This document shows, in pieces, positions 1-11,181 of a stretch of 64,000 bases of DNA. Within the stretch, counting starts at the first letter, position 1. Every line of letters begins with the position of its first letter. Location of the stretch: assembly GCF_001632365.1 (NCBI RefSeq), contig NW_024468559.1:198439-262438 (forward strand), given 5' to 3'. The notes beneath the pieces were generated by a model. It saw only the letters and a program-made list of their open reading frames with translations. It did not search any database and was not told the DNA's origin. The translations under genes were made by a program, and so were the position numbers. The DNA comes from Laetiporus sulphureus 93-53 (Eukaryota; Basidiomycota; Agaricomycetes; Polyporales; Laetiporaceae).

Positions 1-257
1 CTGTGATCTCATTAAAATACAAGTGATCAGTTGCATACATGTCAACGGGTCAGTAAAGCAACATGTAAGCTGATGAGAGCTCTTAAGAATCTGTATATAT
101 GAGTTGAGTGTGGTGGTACGCGTCGCGTCGGGAACGCGCCTAAACTCTAATTGCACACGACCACGTGTGTGACGCGTTTCATTAACGCCACGCGGCAGCC
201 GAACTCAACTTCAACCCATCACATCGGCTATCAGCTCTCCACCTCATCTCTTCGCCA

Positions 258-3147
258 ATGCTCTCATCTTCAAAGGACATGTTCAAGAGTATCTTGCCAT
301 CGAGGAGGTCCATCTCCGGCGAGTTCCAGATGGTCACTGGCCCTGGCGAGACCGCTCCGAACGGCAAGGAGAACTTCCCCAGCGAACCGTCGTCAAGCGA
401 TGCCCAACCTTCCCGCACCGAAAAGAAGAAGAAACGGAAGTCGAAGGACCCGACCAGGGAGGAGCAGGTCGATCCGGAGGAGTTTGACAAGCTGCTGGTA
501 TGTCTGATTATTCCTATGCTTCACTTCAGGTTGCGTTTTCGTTTTATCGCTATCCATCAATGGAGCCTTTGGCGGTCGGCGGTGGTCGGTTTGGAATTTT
601 TCATAGCTGGGACAGTCGTTGAAGTTTGAGGCTTGAGACTCAGTGGGCGATGGCCGCGATCTACTGGCACCGTGCACGTGTAGTCGGAGGCGCGTGTACT
701 GAGGATTCATCGTCCCGCAAGCCTGTCGCTCCACAGACTGAACTTTGCAGTCTCAGTGGCATCAGAACTCGCCGCTCATGCTCAAGAATGCGTGAGTTGA
801 AGTTATCGCGTGGCAAGCCATGTCGGTTTGTATGATTGTCCTAGAGGTCCGCCAGCAACCTCACCAGATCGGTGGGACTATCTAACATCCATCCGAGGAG
901 CTCGCCTGCGGGGTGCTACTCGCCAGCGAGCGGGGACCCGTTCTGGCGACGTTGACACAGCCGCCCGATCCACCCGACCATTGTGCCCGGTTTGTGCAGT
1001 CATTAGCGCCGGCCAGCACGTCGTCTTCGGGCACTGTTCTGCGCGTGTTCTTTTTTTTTTGGGGGGGGGGGGATCCTCTCAGATGGTCCTCAGCTTGTTC
1101 GCCGTTACGAGGGCTCATCTTGAGCGCTCGAAGCAGAAATGAACCCTAGACCTGCGCGTTACCGCCGCATGCAGCTGAATCCTACGTGATTGTCGAACAG
1201 ATCTTCGCTCATTTAGATGGCTCACGCTGCGATCAAAACGATGCTGACGCGTTCATCTAGGACGAATTACAGGTTCCAGACAATATGCGCGGCAAGCTGG
1301 CCACGATGGACATGAGCGTCAAGGCCGCCTTCCTCAAGTCATCGCGAGACATGGCAACCATGAGGCAGTCGCAGTCCAACTCTCACCACAGCCTGCGTGG
1401 GCCCCGGAGAGCCTACAGCAGCGACTCGCTGTCGTCACTGTCTAAGTCGCAGGCCACGTTCTCGCCCCCGGCGGAAGAAAGCAGTCTGCCGCGTTCACCT
1501 GATAGACCACGATTCATGAGCAGCATCAGCCGCGGCGTCTCGATTGATGTCGGGCGGCACCCGTTCCTGCACACGTCGGAGCTCACGGCGTCAGTGGTCA
1601 GGCTGCCCATCACGAAGGAGAAGCGGGCGAAGCACGCGATCGCGACGCCGGCCAAGTGGTGCAAGATCCTGACGAGCGTCTCGACGGTGCAGCTCGAGGT
1701 TGAGACAGTGAAGAAGCTCCGGCTGCTCCTCCGGAATGAGCCCACACAGTGAGTCGCGTGTGCTGACTGGTGCGTAGTGTAGGCGCTCATGACGGCCTAG
1801 ATGGACGAAGGAGTTCCTGAAGGAAGGCGGCTACCCGGCGCTGCTGTCCCGCTTGGACGAGATTCTGAACGTGGAGTGGCGGTAAGTGGCAGCAATAAGC
1901 TGAATTGACTGGTCCTGAACCGCGTCGCAGCGAGGAGCAGCATGACGACCAGATCCTTCACGAGCTGCTACGATGCATCAAGGCACTGTCAACGTCGTCT
2001 GTGGGATGTGCTGCGCTCCGGAGCCAATGCCCCGAGCCCTATACACGGCTCGTTACACTCCTGTACTCGGACAAGCGGCCAGGCGAAGTGGGCACTAGGC
2101 AGCTCATCATTGAGCTGCTGCTGATCCTGTTCGACCTCTATCCTCCGTCCTCGTTGCCGTCGATCGGTAGCCCGAAAGCGGCGTCGATGATTAACCTGTC
2201 CCGCTCGGCGCCCATGCCTTGGCAAAGCACGGCGACGCTAGTCACTCCCAGTAACCTCATCGTGCTGCCGGCACCGCACTCATCGCTCTTCTCCTTTTTG
2301 AAGTCCCTGCTTCTCACGCCTGCACCACGACCGGCCGAAGCGGACAGTCCGCCGGTGGAGCCACACAAATTCATCGAAGAACTCCATCGTCCGCGCATCT
2401 ACAAGACGTATCTTGAGGAGCTTAACAATATTTGCAGAGACTATTTCTGGGTGTTTTGCCATCCGAACAACACAATATGGATCCTTGGTGAGGTCGATGA
2501 AGGAAAGGTCGAGAAGCCGCGTGCGCCGGGTGGCATGACGGGTGGTGTCGAGTTTGAGGCGATGACTTACATGGTCAGCCCGGCCTTTCCGCATACAGGA
2601 TCATAGAATGACTGATATTTTGTGGTGTCGACAGACCATACATTTCAAGTTCCTCAATGCACTTGCACGAGCGGCGGAAGACCTGCGGCTAGATCGGAGA
2701 CTCGAACATTCTGCGTTCCAATTACATTCCGACTTGTTCGCCTCTGGCCTCGAGAAGATCCTCTTCGTACGTTGATGAACCCACTTGTTGCTTCCTACTG
2801 ACTCGTCACTGTTATCCGAATAGATGTCGCGGAAGGCATCGGCGACGTACTATCCCACACTGCATCTCGAGATCGCTCGCTACGTAGCCGCTGCTGGCCG
2901 GTCTGGCTACGAGCTTCCGTGGAACATCTCCCGGGTCATGGGTTCCCCTCCATCAGCCATGCGCAAGCCGCCTGCACCGCCTCCCAGAGCGCCAAAGCCA
3001 CTGTCGACGCACAGTAAGTCCGCCTCTATGAGCGCCTACGCCGGTCCCAGCACTCCGACGAGGGGTAGCTTCCTGACGACCTCGACTCCGGCTCCTACAC
3101 CAGCTTTGCCGCCTGTGCGCAAGGTGAACCCCATGTTCGGCTGTTGA
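258..3147 (+). CDS. Formin-type GBD/FH3 domain protein lacking FH2
   Basis: Six exons join in frame: 258-497, 1261-1748, 1801-1881, 1931-2573, 2635-2766, 2824-3147, giving 635 aa. The first ATG is at 258; the leader is Ser/Lys-rich. The join of exons 1 and 2 reads EEFDKLLDELQVPDNMRGKL followed by MSVKAAFLKSS, the usual start of a diaphanous-related formin GTPase-binding domain. Exons 2-6 give the armadillo-like FH3 region (QWTKEFLKEGGYPALLSRLDEIL; HRPRIYKTYLEELNNI; FASGLEKILFMSRKAS). In formins GBD/FH3 binds Rho GTPases and mediates autoinhibition and localisation. The protein stops after a Pro-rich tail ending NPMFGC: no FH1/FH2 actin-nucleating part follows. It may be a stand-alone Rho-binding scaffold. 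Intron 1 is 763 nt, far longer than the others, and an extra exon inside it cannot be excluded. Confidence 0.85.
1051..1072. repeat. T10-G12 homopolymer junction in intron
   Basis: Ten T followed directly by twelve G inside intron 1 of the GBD/FH3 gene. Seen directly; it is prone to slippage and sequencing error. Confidence 0.9.
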
Positions 3148-3880
3148 CTGAACGATGATCGATGACGATGACGACGATTTCGATGCTGATCACGAACGCT
3201 CTGCCGCCTCGGGCTTGGTCTCGGGCGTTAGAGAGCTCACCTCTGGGACTTATTTACGTACCTCGACTGTATCTTGCTCATGACGCGAGTGGTTATAATC
3301 TGACGCTTTGTCTTGTATGCTGTACTGCCAGATCTGACTCTTGCTACTGACGTCGTTCTCCGGCTCTCCGCTGTATGATTTGATACTCCTGACACGCAGA
3401 CGTTGTGTCGTGCGCTCTGTCCTCGTGTATTGCTTCTGGATAACAATCGCACATATTATAGACCGTCTCGGTGCGATGCATAGAACACTGAAGCTCGAGC
3501 GCTTGAGCGCTGGAGGCAACGAGGATGGCTAGCGTATAATCCATGACCTCGAGAGCGGGTGAGCACGTTTCTGCAGCTAGTCTGGAACCGAGGCCGGCAT
3601 CCCCGGCAATGCGTCCTTGAGACGTGGCTTCTACAGTTCTGCCAGCGGAAGCTCAACAGTGACGGTGAGGACCAGAATGTAACTCGGGCAGTCCGCGGGC
3701 TCTAGCCGAAGCTGTGGAGCGGCAGGGCCCCTCTAACTCGTTATACATCATCGCAGTCATCTGGTGGCCGGGCCAGCTTTGCGCCACGACGGCGGAATAC
3801 GCAATAGTATAAAAACGCATGATTCAAGGTGGGCGGACCCCTTAACAACTTACACACCATCATAATCCTCGAACGCTGAT
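3148..3880. other. Intergenic, 3' region and NmrA-like gene promoter
   Basis: No coding frame with family features seen. The last 80 bases hold the TATA box of the next gene. Confidence 0.6.
3808..3815 (+). promoter_or_regulatory. TATA box of NmrA-like gene
   Basis: TATAAAAA lies 66 nt upstream of the ATG at 3881, a usual distance for a fungal gene with a short leader. Confidence 0.55.
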
Positions 3881-5130
3881 ATGAATTCGAAAAAGATCAT
3901 CCTGGTCATCGGGGCCACCGGTGCACAGGGCCTCGCGGTAATCGATAAGCTGCTTGGACCCTGTGAGGACGGAACGCCGTCGCCGTACGCTATACGTGGT
4001 TTGACTCGCGATCCATCCAGCAGACGCGCAAGAGCCCTCGCCGCGAAGGGTGTTGAACTTGTCCAAGGTGAGTGACTAGTCCAATTGCGACATCTGTCGA
4101 CTTCCAGTACGCTAATAGCATTGATGCTGTAGGGCGCTTCGACGACTTCAAAGCCGTCGCTTACGCTCTTAAGGGCGTGTACGGCGCATGGATAAATATT
4201 GACGGCTTCAGCGTTGGCGAAATGAAGGAAGACTTCCTAGGCATGAGGATCTTCGAGCTGGCCGAGCAGGCTGGTGTCAAACACTACGTCTGGAGTAGCC
4301 TAGACTACGCTTCCAAGGTGAGTCGATGGTGTCTAGTATGTATGGTGGAGGAAGGCTCATGGTAACATGTCGGTGTAGCTGGGTCACTGGGATCCGCAAT
4401 ACAAATGCCAGCACTACGACGCGAAAGGGCGCATCGCAGACTGGATGAAGGCGCAACCGTCGCTCGTGGGCGATAAGACCATGTCTTGGTCCATCGTGAC
4501 TTCCGGACCTTACATGGACATGTTGTTCAACGTCAGTCAAACTATGCCTCTTGATGACGTCCCATGCTGAAATTGGCTCAGATGATGTTTGGTCCGTGGA
4601 AGAAACGCGAAGATGGCACCGTCGTATTCGTCACGCCCATTGGCAAGGGCCATGTCCCGATGATCGCCCTCTCCGACCTCGGATGGTGGGCTCGATACAC
4701 CTTCGATCACCGCGCCGAAACGTCCGGCGTCGATCTCAAAGTCGCGAGCGACTGGGTCGGCTACGACTACATCAAGAGCACGTTCGAGAAAGTAACGGGA
4801 CAAAAGGCAGAAGTGATTCACCTCCCGCTGGACAAGTACTTCGATCTCTACGAGAATGCTGACCGCCCGGTGTCGAACGAGGAGAAGGTCGGCGAAGGCA
4901 GCATTACCTGGAGACAGAACTTCTCCGGCTGGTACTCCCTGTGGCGCGACGACATTGTGAAGAGGGACGTTGAATGGATCCGGAAGGTGCACCCGACCGG
5001 ACATACCCTGGAGAGCTGGATGAGGGAGCAGAACTACGGGGAAGAGCTGTGGCAGAAGATGTCGCTTCTGAAGAACAATGAGGATGGAAAGGTCACGAAG
5101 CCGAACAAGGCCCGCGTTGATGCGTTGTGA
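3881..5130 (+). CDS. NmrA-like NAD(P)-binding Rossmann protein
   Basis: Four exons (3881-4067, 4133-4317, 4379-4531, 4582-5130) encode 357 aa. The N-terminus has a beta strand and the glycine-rich loop GATGAQG at residues 11-17, followed by IRGLTRDPSSRRARALAAKGVELVQG, which matches NmrA/HSCARG-type atypical short-chain dehydrogenases. Further family-like pieces are ALKGVYGAW, AGVKHYVWSSLDYASK and SWSIVTSGPYMDMLF. No classical YxxxK catalytic pair is evident, so a redox-sensing or NAD(P)-binding regulatory role is as likely as catalysis; no substrate can be inferred. It stands alone with its own TATA box. It is probably cytosolic: no signal peptide or membrane segment is seen. Confidence 0.88.
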
Positions 5131-6209
5131 ACATAGTCTAAATTGTACCTAGTAGGATATTGTATCAGTAGCTAGTGACGACGTACCTTATGAGCATTGT
5201 AATGATGATACGCGACTCCGATTCCAAACGGACTACAGAATAAGCATGTCAGATAGACAAGTTGGAGAAGTGCAACTCCATTTCGGGCAACGCAACAACA
5301 TGATTTCGAGAACCGTCCAGCTATCTCATCAATTTGCAAGTAACATAGAGCAGCATACACTCTAACGCGAGCACTCTACATTTCCACGAGGTCTACAAGA
5401 CCGGAACACGCACGATGGTTCCACACACAAAACAACACTTGCGCACTCGCCTCCCTCGCCTCAGGATCGAGTTTGATGATATGTATAGATATTGCGGATT
5501 GGTATGTTACGCGAACCATTAGTGTTGTATGGCACAGGAAGCGGCTGTTCGACCGTCTAGATATGCGGTATGCAGGATCAAACCAAAAACAAAATGTCCG
5601 TATCTGAGAGTTGAGATGCGACGACAACGATAGGAGCTGGGTCTTGACGGGAAGATGGTGGGTGTGGAGACGTCCGGATGCCAAGGGACGAAGAAGCGGG
5701 GGTGCAGAGAAGCGGTTTGGTGAACGTCATCGCGCGTGGGTGGTGGTTGGAAGGCGAATGAACGAAGCGCATGGTAAGGAGAATATACGATTGGCGGTGG
5801 AAGGAGTGAGTTGGCCCACCGGTGATGACGCTGCACTTGAGGGGATACCCGGACGTACGAGCTGAGCCTGCCAACTCGCACGGTGGATAGTGAAGGAACG
5901 ATGAGATCGCATTGACGATCGGACGCTAAGCGCATTCAACGCCCACGTATGCGAGAGAATGTCGTTTGCATCGGAAGTTGTGAGCGAGCTCCCGAACTAA
6001 TCACGATGCACTTGACGATACCATCCCCTTCGTCCAAGATCCTCTCGACCCTCTCGACCCAACTCGCTATATCCCACTCTCCCTCTTCCCTGTCCTGTTT
6101 CCGATAGAAAAATCAAAATGTCCTCCGATAAGATATCCAAAATCCATGACCACGTCGGCCACCACTCCTATGGACCAGCCATCACCCGCACGCGTCTTCA
6201 CGCCCTAGA
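5131..6209. other. Intergenic between convergent genes
   Basis: This should hold the 3' ends of the NmrA-like gene (+) and the mucin-like gene (-). Open frames here (e.g. 5519-5935 on -) have no family features, and I see no convincing gene. Confidence 0.5.
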
Positions 6210-7905
6210 TCATGCCGCGTATCCTCCCGTGCCGTACGCCGCCCCCGGTCCCGGACTTGGTGCTCGTCCTCCCATTGCCATTTGCGGCCCTGGTGATGCC
6301 CTACCACTCATGCCCATCGATGGTGCAGGTGACGCTCTGCCACCCATACCCATCCCCGGAGCAGGCGACGCTCGCCCGCCCATCCCCATCCCCATCCCTC
6401 CCGGTGGCGCCGGCGACGCCCTGCCTCCCATTCCCATGCTCATCGCCATCGCGGGCCCCGGACTTCGTGCGCGCGACCCGCCAATCTGGGTCATCGGGAT
6501 GGCCTCGCCCTCGAGCGTATGTGGTACCGGCCCGTTGTACGGATCGTAATACCCAGAGCTTGGGTCGTCGTGGTACGGCTGCGCGCCGCCTGCGCCTGTA
6601 CCGGTGACGACATTGGGATTTAGGTGAGGGAGTGGCGGAACAGCGTATGGATCGTGCGGCACGCCGTAGAGATCGACGGTGGACGCTGCTGCGGAGGGCG
6701 CAATGCTGCCTGCACGCGAATCTGGGCGTGCCACGAGGTTCACCTCAGACGACGTATCGAAGCCCGCGCCGCCGGTGCGATGCGTCGGCAGCGCATGTGG
6801 ACTCTCGCCGTGTGTGCCGAGCTCGGGCCATTTGATCGCTTCGCCTGTTCGGGATCGGTACGTGAGTAATGCAAATTCAGGGTAGATCGTGTTACGCTCA
6901 ATGATGAACATATGCAGATACGATATCTCCATTGGACTTCCACCCGTAATAGCCTGCAACACCTGCGCTATCGCGGCCTATCGTGCCAATAGGAGATCCG
7001 CGAATAGTATGCGAAGAGAAGGCGGCAGCACGGGCCTGAGTGACAGGTAGGCTGCATACAGCATCTGGCACATGCCCGAAGCTGGGCCGCAATCTTCGCC
7101 TGATAACCTGGAGAAAACAATGATACGCACCGTCATCGTATTCGTCCAAATATTTCTTACGGCTGAACTTGAAGATCGCAAACGCAACCACACCAATAAG
7201 GGCGACACCACCGGCAACAGAGAGACCAACGATGGTGCCAGTGTTGACTGATGAATTGCCATCAGAGCCACCGCCAGAGGTAGCGCTAGTGGATGCCGAG
7301 GAAAGTGTCACAGAGACGGCGACAGTGACCACCTCGGTCTGTGTCTGACCTTGTGCGTTTGTAGAAAGAGATGTGGAGGCGATTGAGCTGACGACAACGA
7401 CCGGGGTCGGGGTCGGAGATGGGGGGCCGGCAGTCTGCGAGGCCTGCTGGCCGTCGCCACCCGTAGGAGTTGCGGTAGCAGAATTCTGCGTCGTCTGCTG
7501 TCCGCCAGAGTTATCCGTCTGGGACGACTGAGACGTCTGCTGGCCGCCGCTCGCAGCCTGCGTGGTGGATGCAGTATTTTGTGAATTACCACCGCCGTTG
7601 TTTCCGCCTGTTGCCGTCTGCGTCGGGGAGGCATTTGATGTCTTTGTGGTCTGCTGTGATGTGGTCTGCTGGTTGTTGCTACTGGTCGTGGTCTGGCCAG
7701 CATTTTCGCTGGATGTAGTCGCTGCGTTGGAAGCTTGGGCGGCCTCGGAGCTAGATGTGGTGGCAGCATTGTTTGCAGAGGTCACGTCGCCTAGGATGTT
7801 GCTAACACCATCTCTGCGCGCTATCGACCGGACATCATGGGCAGAGGCGAGGACGAGTACGGAGAGGAACGCGAAGAGAAAAAGACGGACAAGAGACCTC
7901 AGCAT
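6210..7905 (-). CDS. Mucin-like single-pass membrane protein with repeat tail
   Basis: Exon 1 (7905-7131) encodes a signal peptide (about residues 1-22), a Ser/Thr/Gln-rich stretch (about 45-215) expected to be O-glycosylated, and a membrane helix (about 224-245) followed by KFSRKKYLDEYDD. The last exon (6844-6210) begins with EAIKWPELG in matching phase. The cytosolic tail ends with degenerate repeats of the type GMGGRASPAP (about five copies). The bridge is uncertain: a single 286-nt intron (7130-6845) gives 469 aa, but an internal exon of 3n nt is possible. The layout (secreted S/T-rich ectodomain, one helix, IKWPEL-type tail) resembles fungal wall-stress-sensor-like surface proteins; no WSC domain is seen, and the sensor role is inference. 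Confidence 0.75.
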
Positions 7906-10900
7906 CAGGCCTGGTGGTATAAGCCCGAGAAAGGCAGGGCTGAGGTCGTCGTGAATAGATCGTTGGAAAACGTCGTTTGTAGAAACAAAAGAGGGACTAG
8001 TTGAAGAGCGTAGCGAGCGTTAGGACTGCCAAAACATCGAGCCACACCGCCATCCCGCACGTGTCGCCTGCTGCCACGGCGACTGCGCACACATTGGCTG
8101 CGCATCCCATCACCCTTCAGCCCTCGAAATATCTTCCTCATCTCCTATCTTGCTCTTTCTTGAATCTGAGGCGGTAAACAACACGATGATGCAGAACACA
8201 ATTTTATCAAAAATACACAACGCTTCACGAGTCTGTCTCTGCAATCCGTTCAGCAAACTTTCTGGTCTCGAGGACATTTTGATGCCACATCCGCGAGAAA
8301 CGGAGGGCTTTAATACCGTTATGCTGTGCTATCCTGGGAAAATTATGTAGGCGTATTGCAACCGGCGTTCTCGCCCCGTTCTCAGCAAGGATATTCAACG
8401 CCGATTTCATCTGCGGGCTATATCACAGTCAGTGAGATTGAGTCAGCGCGACGCGAGCCTACGGCATACGGATAGGCTTGGCTTTGGAGTCTTAGACGAA
8501 CTCAGTGTTTTTGACCGTCCTAGGCATTTTTGAGGGTCCTGTGGGGGCTCCATAACATTATTGAATTGGACGTCTGGTCGGGTCAGTGGTTAATCGCCAA
8601 TTGGAGGCTCATCTGAGGTTTGTCACTGGATAGATTTACGACAGCGCACTATTTTCACTTTATGAACATGCCGCGATAGAGACTAATCTATACACAGGAG
8701 AATAGTTAGAAGACGGTTCTGAGAAAGCAAGCTTAAGGCCAGATGAAAAATTCCAGCGCTCTGTGCCCTGTATAGCAATGTTCTACTGTCCCCAAGCCAC
8801 GTTCGACAATACGTCATTGTATGTTCGCCCTTTAAACTACTCAGTGCGCTTGTGCTTATTTATATAGCCCGGATCAATTCTTTTAAGGGGCCAGTCGTGT
8901 GCCTCATCCAACCAGGAGCCCTTTCGATCTACGGAAACACCGCCAACAGTCTCCGCACACCTCCACAGAACAGAATCAATCATGGATAGACAATAGAAAG
9001 TCCACGTTCGCGTACTTTTCCGTACACCTGCTATCGTCCGTTTTTCCATGCATCGAACCCACCTTCCGTACAATCTTGGTGAGTGCACAATGAACTTCGC
9101 AGTAGAGTTGGGTGCTCTAGTCGTACTAGAAATGGAGCTCTGGCGATCACATCTTATGGGATTTGAATTTTCAAAACCAGACGTCCTCTTCGCCAAGCGG
9201 GATATAATCAGGAGCATTCGGCACACTATCCAGGATTTCCCGAAGTGCATTTATGGGCATTGAGGAACGAAGAGGTTACCTCGGATGCAGCGCGTAAGAA
9301 GGTAATTGGAATGTGTCGTATTCCATCGGAACTGACGGTTTCGTGTGGCGTCGCAAAGCGTTGCTAGCTCATCTCGTTTGAACGGTCCCGGAGCGGCCAA
9401 AGCCCGTGCTGGCTCCTCGTATTTGCTCTCTTAATACCTCTTGACAGCCTTCTTAGTGACTTCCTCCATGAACTATCGTCGAAATGCAACCTGGATTGGC
9501 GCTGAAGCTCTGGTTCGATAGGCGTGGGCTGTTCGTCCGTGTCAGAGCCACTGGCCAATCTGTTGATATATGTATGCGGCGTTCTTCTTGTCACATAGTC
9601 GATGGGCTGATGGAATGGTTTGTGAGTTGGTGCGTTTCTATGTCTCTCGTATAGTACGTCCAGGTTATATGACGGATGAATGTCCGATATAAACTTGATT
9701 CGCAGAACTCACTAGGCAACGCACCCTTCCGGCCCTCCATGGTTTTCCCAAGCCTTCCTTACGATACCCATTTCCTTGTATAGGAAGCTCTCATAACCCG
9801 CATTAACGTTAGATAATGTACGACACGCCATAATTCTTCGCGACTCAAATAATTTCCAGATACTGGGAGGTAGTAAAGTCGTCATTACTCAGCCTATATC
9901 GCCTCGCAGCCTTGCCCTTCGCCACCTTCAGTGTTAGTGAGTCACATATTGAAAAGTAGCTCCACGGCATACTAATTTTCGCTACTTCTGGCTCTCTATA
10001 TTCACGCTAGGTCGATGGGTTTGTTGGTGGCGTCTTGTCCTTGTGCTTTCGAGGTGAGGCGGTTTAACGCTCCTGTTCTCTGGCGACTTTCCCCTTTCTG
10101 TGTCACAACCTGTTCATCTTGCGATGGCATGCAGTCCTCATCGCCAACCTGTGTCCTCGCTCGCTTGCGTGGAGATCGCCTCATGCTTGTCGATACTCGT
10201 GTAACGGTGGTTCACATAAGTCAGAGACGACCGATTACGCCTATCGCAATATGAGCTGAACTTACCTCGAAGAGCGTTTATCCAATAGTCCGATACAATT
10301 CCCCGTACGTGCCTGATCGGCGATGTCTGCATCGCATTGTCATCGAGCAGACTGCCGGGTTTCGAACTGACAGTTCTCAGACTCTTGTGTGTGAGAGGGA
10401 CTGACCAGGTATAGTGCGCCTTTTCAGTAAAGGAGCCTCCGAGTATGTGGCAAGTCATGATGACCGAGACGGTTGGGCGTCGCAAAATAACATAGTTGAA
10501 GGGCCCCGGATTGCATATTCCGAGCCTCTGAGGCCGTTCCAACTTCCAGAACCCGAATGTTGTTGTAACTTAGCATATGTGGGGATCCGATGGGCGTCGG
10601 CTTGCGAGTTCAGCCATGCAAACGTTCAAACGTTCAACGTTCAGGCCTAAGGCATGTGGCCACCGTATCGAAACAAATCAAATTGATCAATATCATACTG
10701 TGACATGTGAGGGTGTTGTGGCGCTCGAGCCTGTCCTGCTATGACCCGCGTTCTCCTGCGTCCGAGTCTCATTCGAGTCCTGAACGTGATCTTTTTGTAG
10801 TAGCGTGTCATCTTGGGAACGAATCGACACGTTTTGGTAGGGTTTTGTCTCTGACATGGCATGGCAGTTGTTCGTGACATACCGTTACAGAACGTGACGT

Positions 10901-11181
10901 AGTCATCCCACTGATCCCAGGTCTTGTCGCACTTTGCGTAAGTATTGCAGGCCAGAAACGTTGCAGATTTGAGGCCCATTTCGGACGAACTCTTGCGGCA
11001 AGATTCATACAGGCAGGCCTTAAAGCAACTCCGATTTACTGAAATCTCCGCTGTTCTTGTGGATAATGTGAGTATTGCTCAGATGATGTTTAATATCAGC
11101 AGCAATGAACTGAACTGTTCGGATACCCGATGGTGCCTGTTGTATTGATGTACTTGCCGTGTTTTCTGCCAGAAAGAATCC
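7906..11181. other. Gene-poor stretch, possible decayed coding remnants
   Basis: About 3.3 kb without a gene I can support. Its left end should hold the promoter of the mucin-like gene. Short open frames on the minus strand (9250-8837 with an ATG, 10542-10138, 10184-10002) do not join into a recognisable protein. They could be fragments of a degraded gene. Confidence 0.4.

Noticed and set aside
6118..6549. 143-codon Pro/Ala-rich frame on the plus strand
   Set aside because: Antisense to the repeat tail of the mucin-like protein; its regularity only reflects the repeats.
8837..9250. 137-codon ATG frame on the minus strand
   Set aside because: No recognisable family, no exon partners in phase nearby, and a plus-strand frame overlaps it; kept only as a possible remnant.
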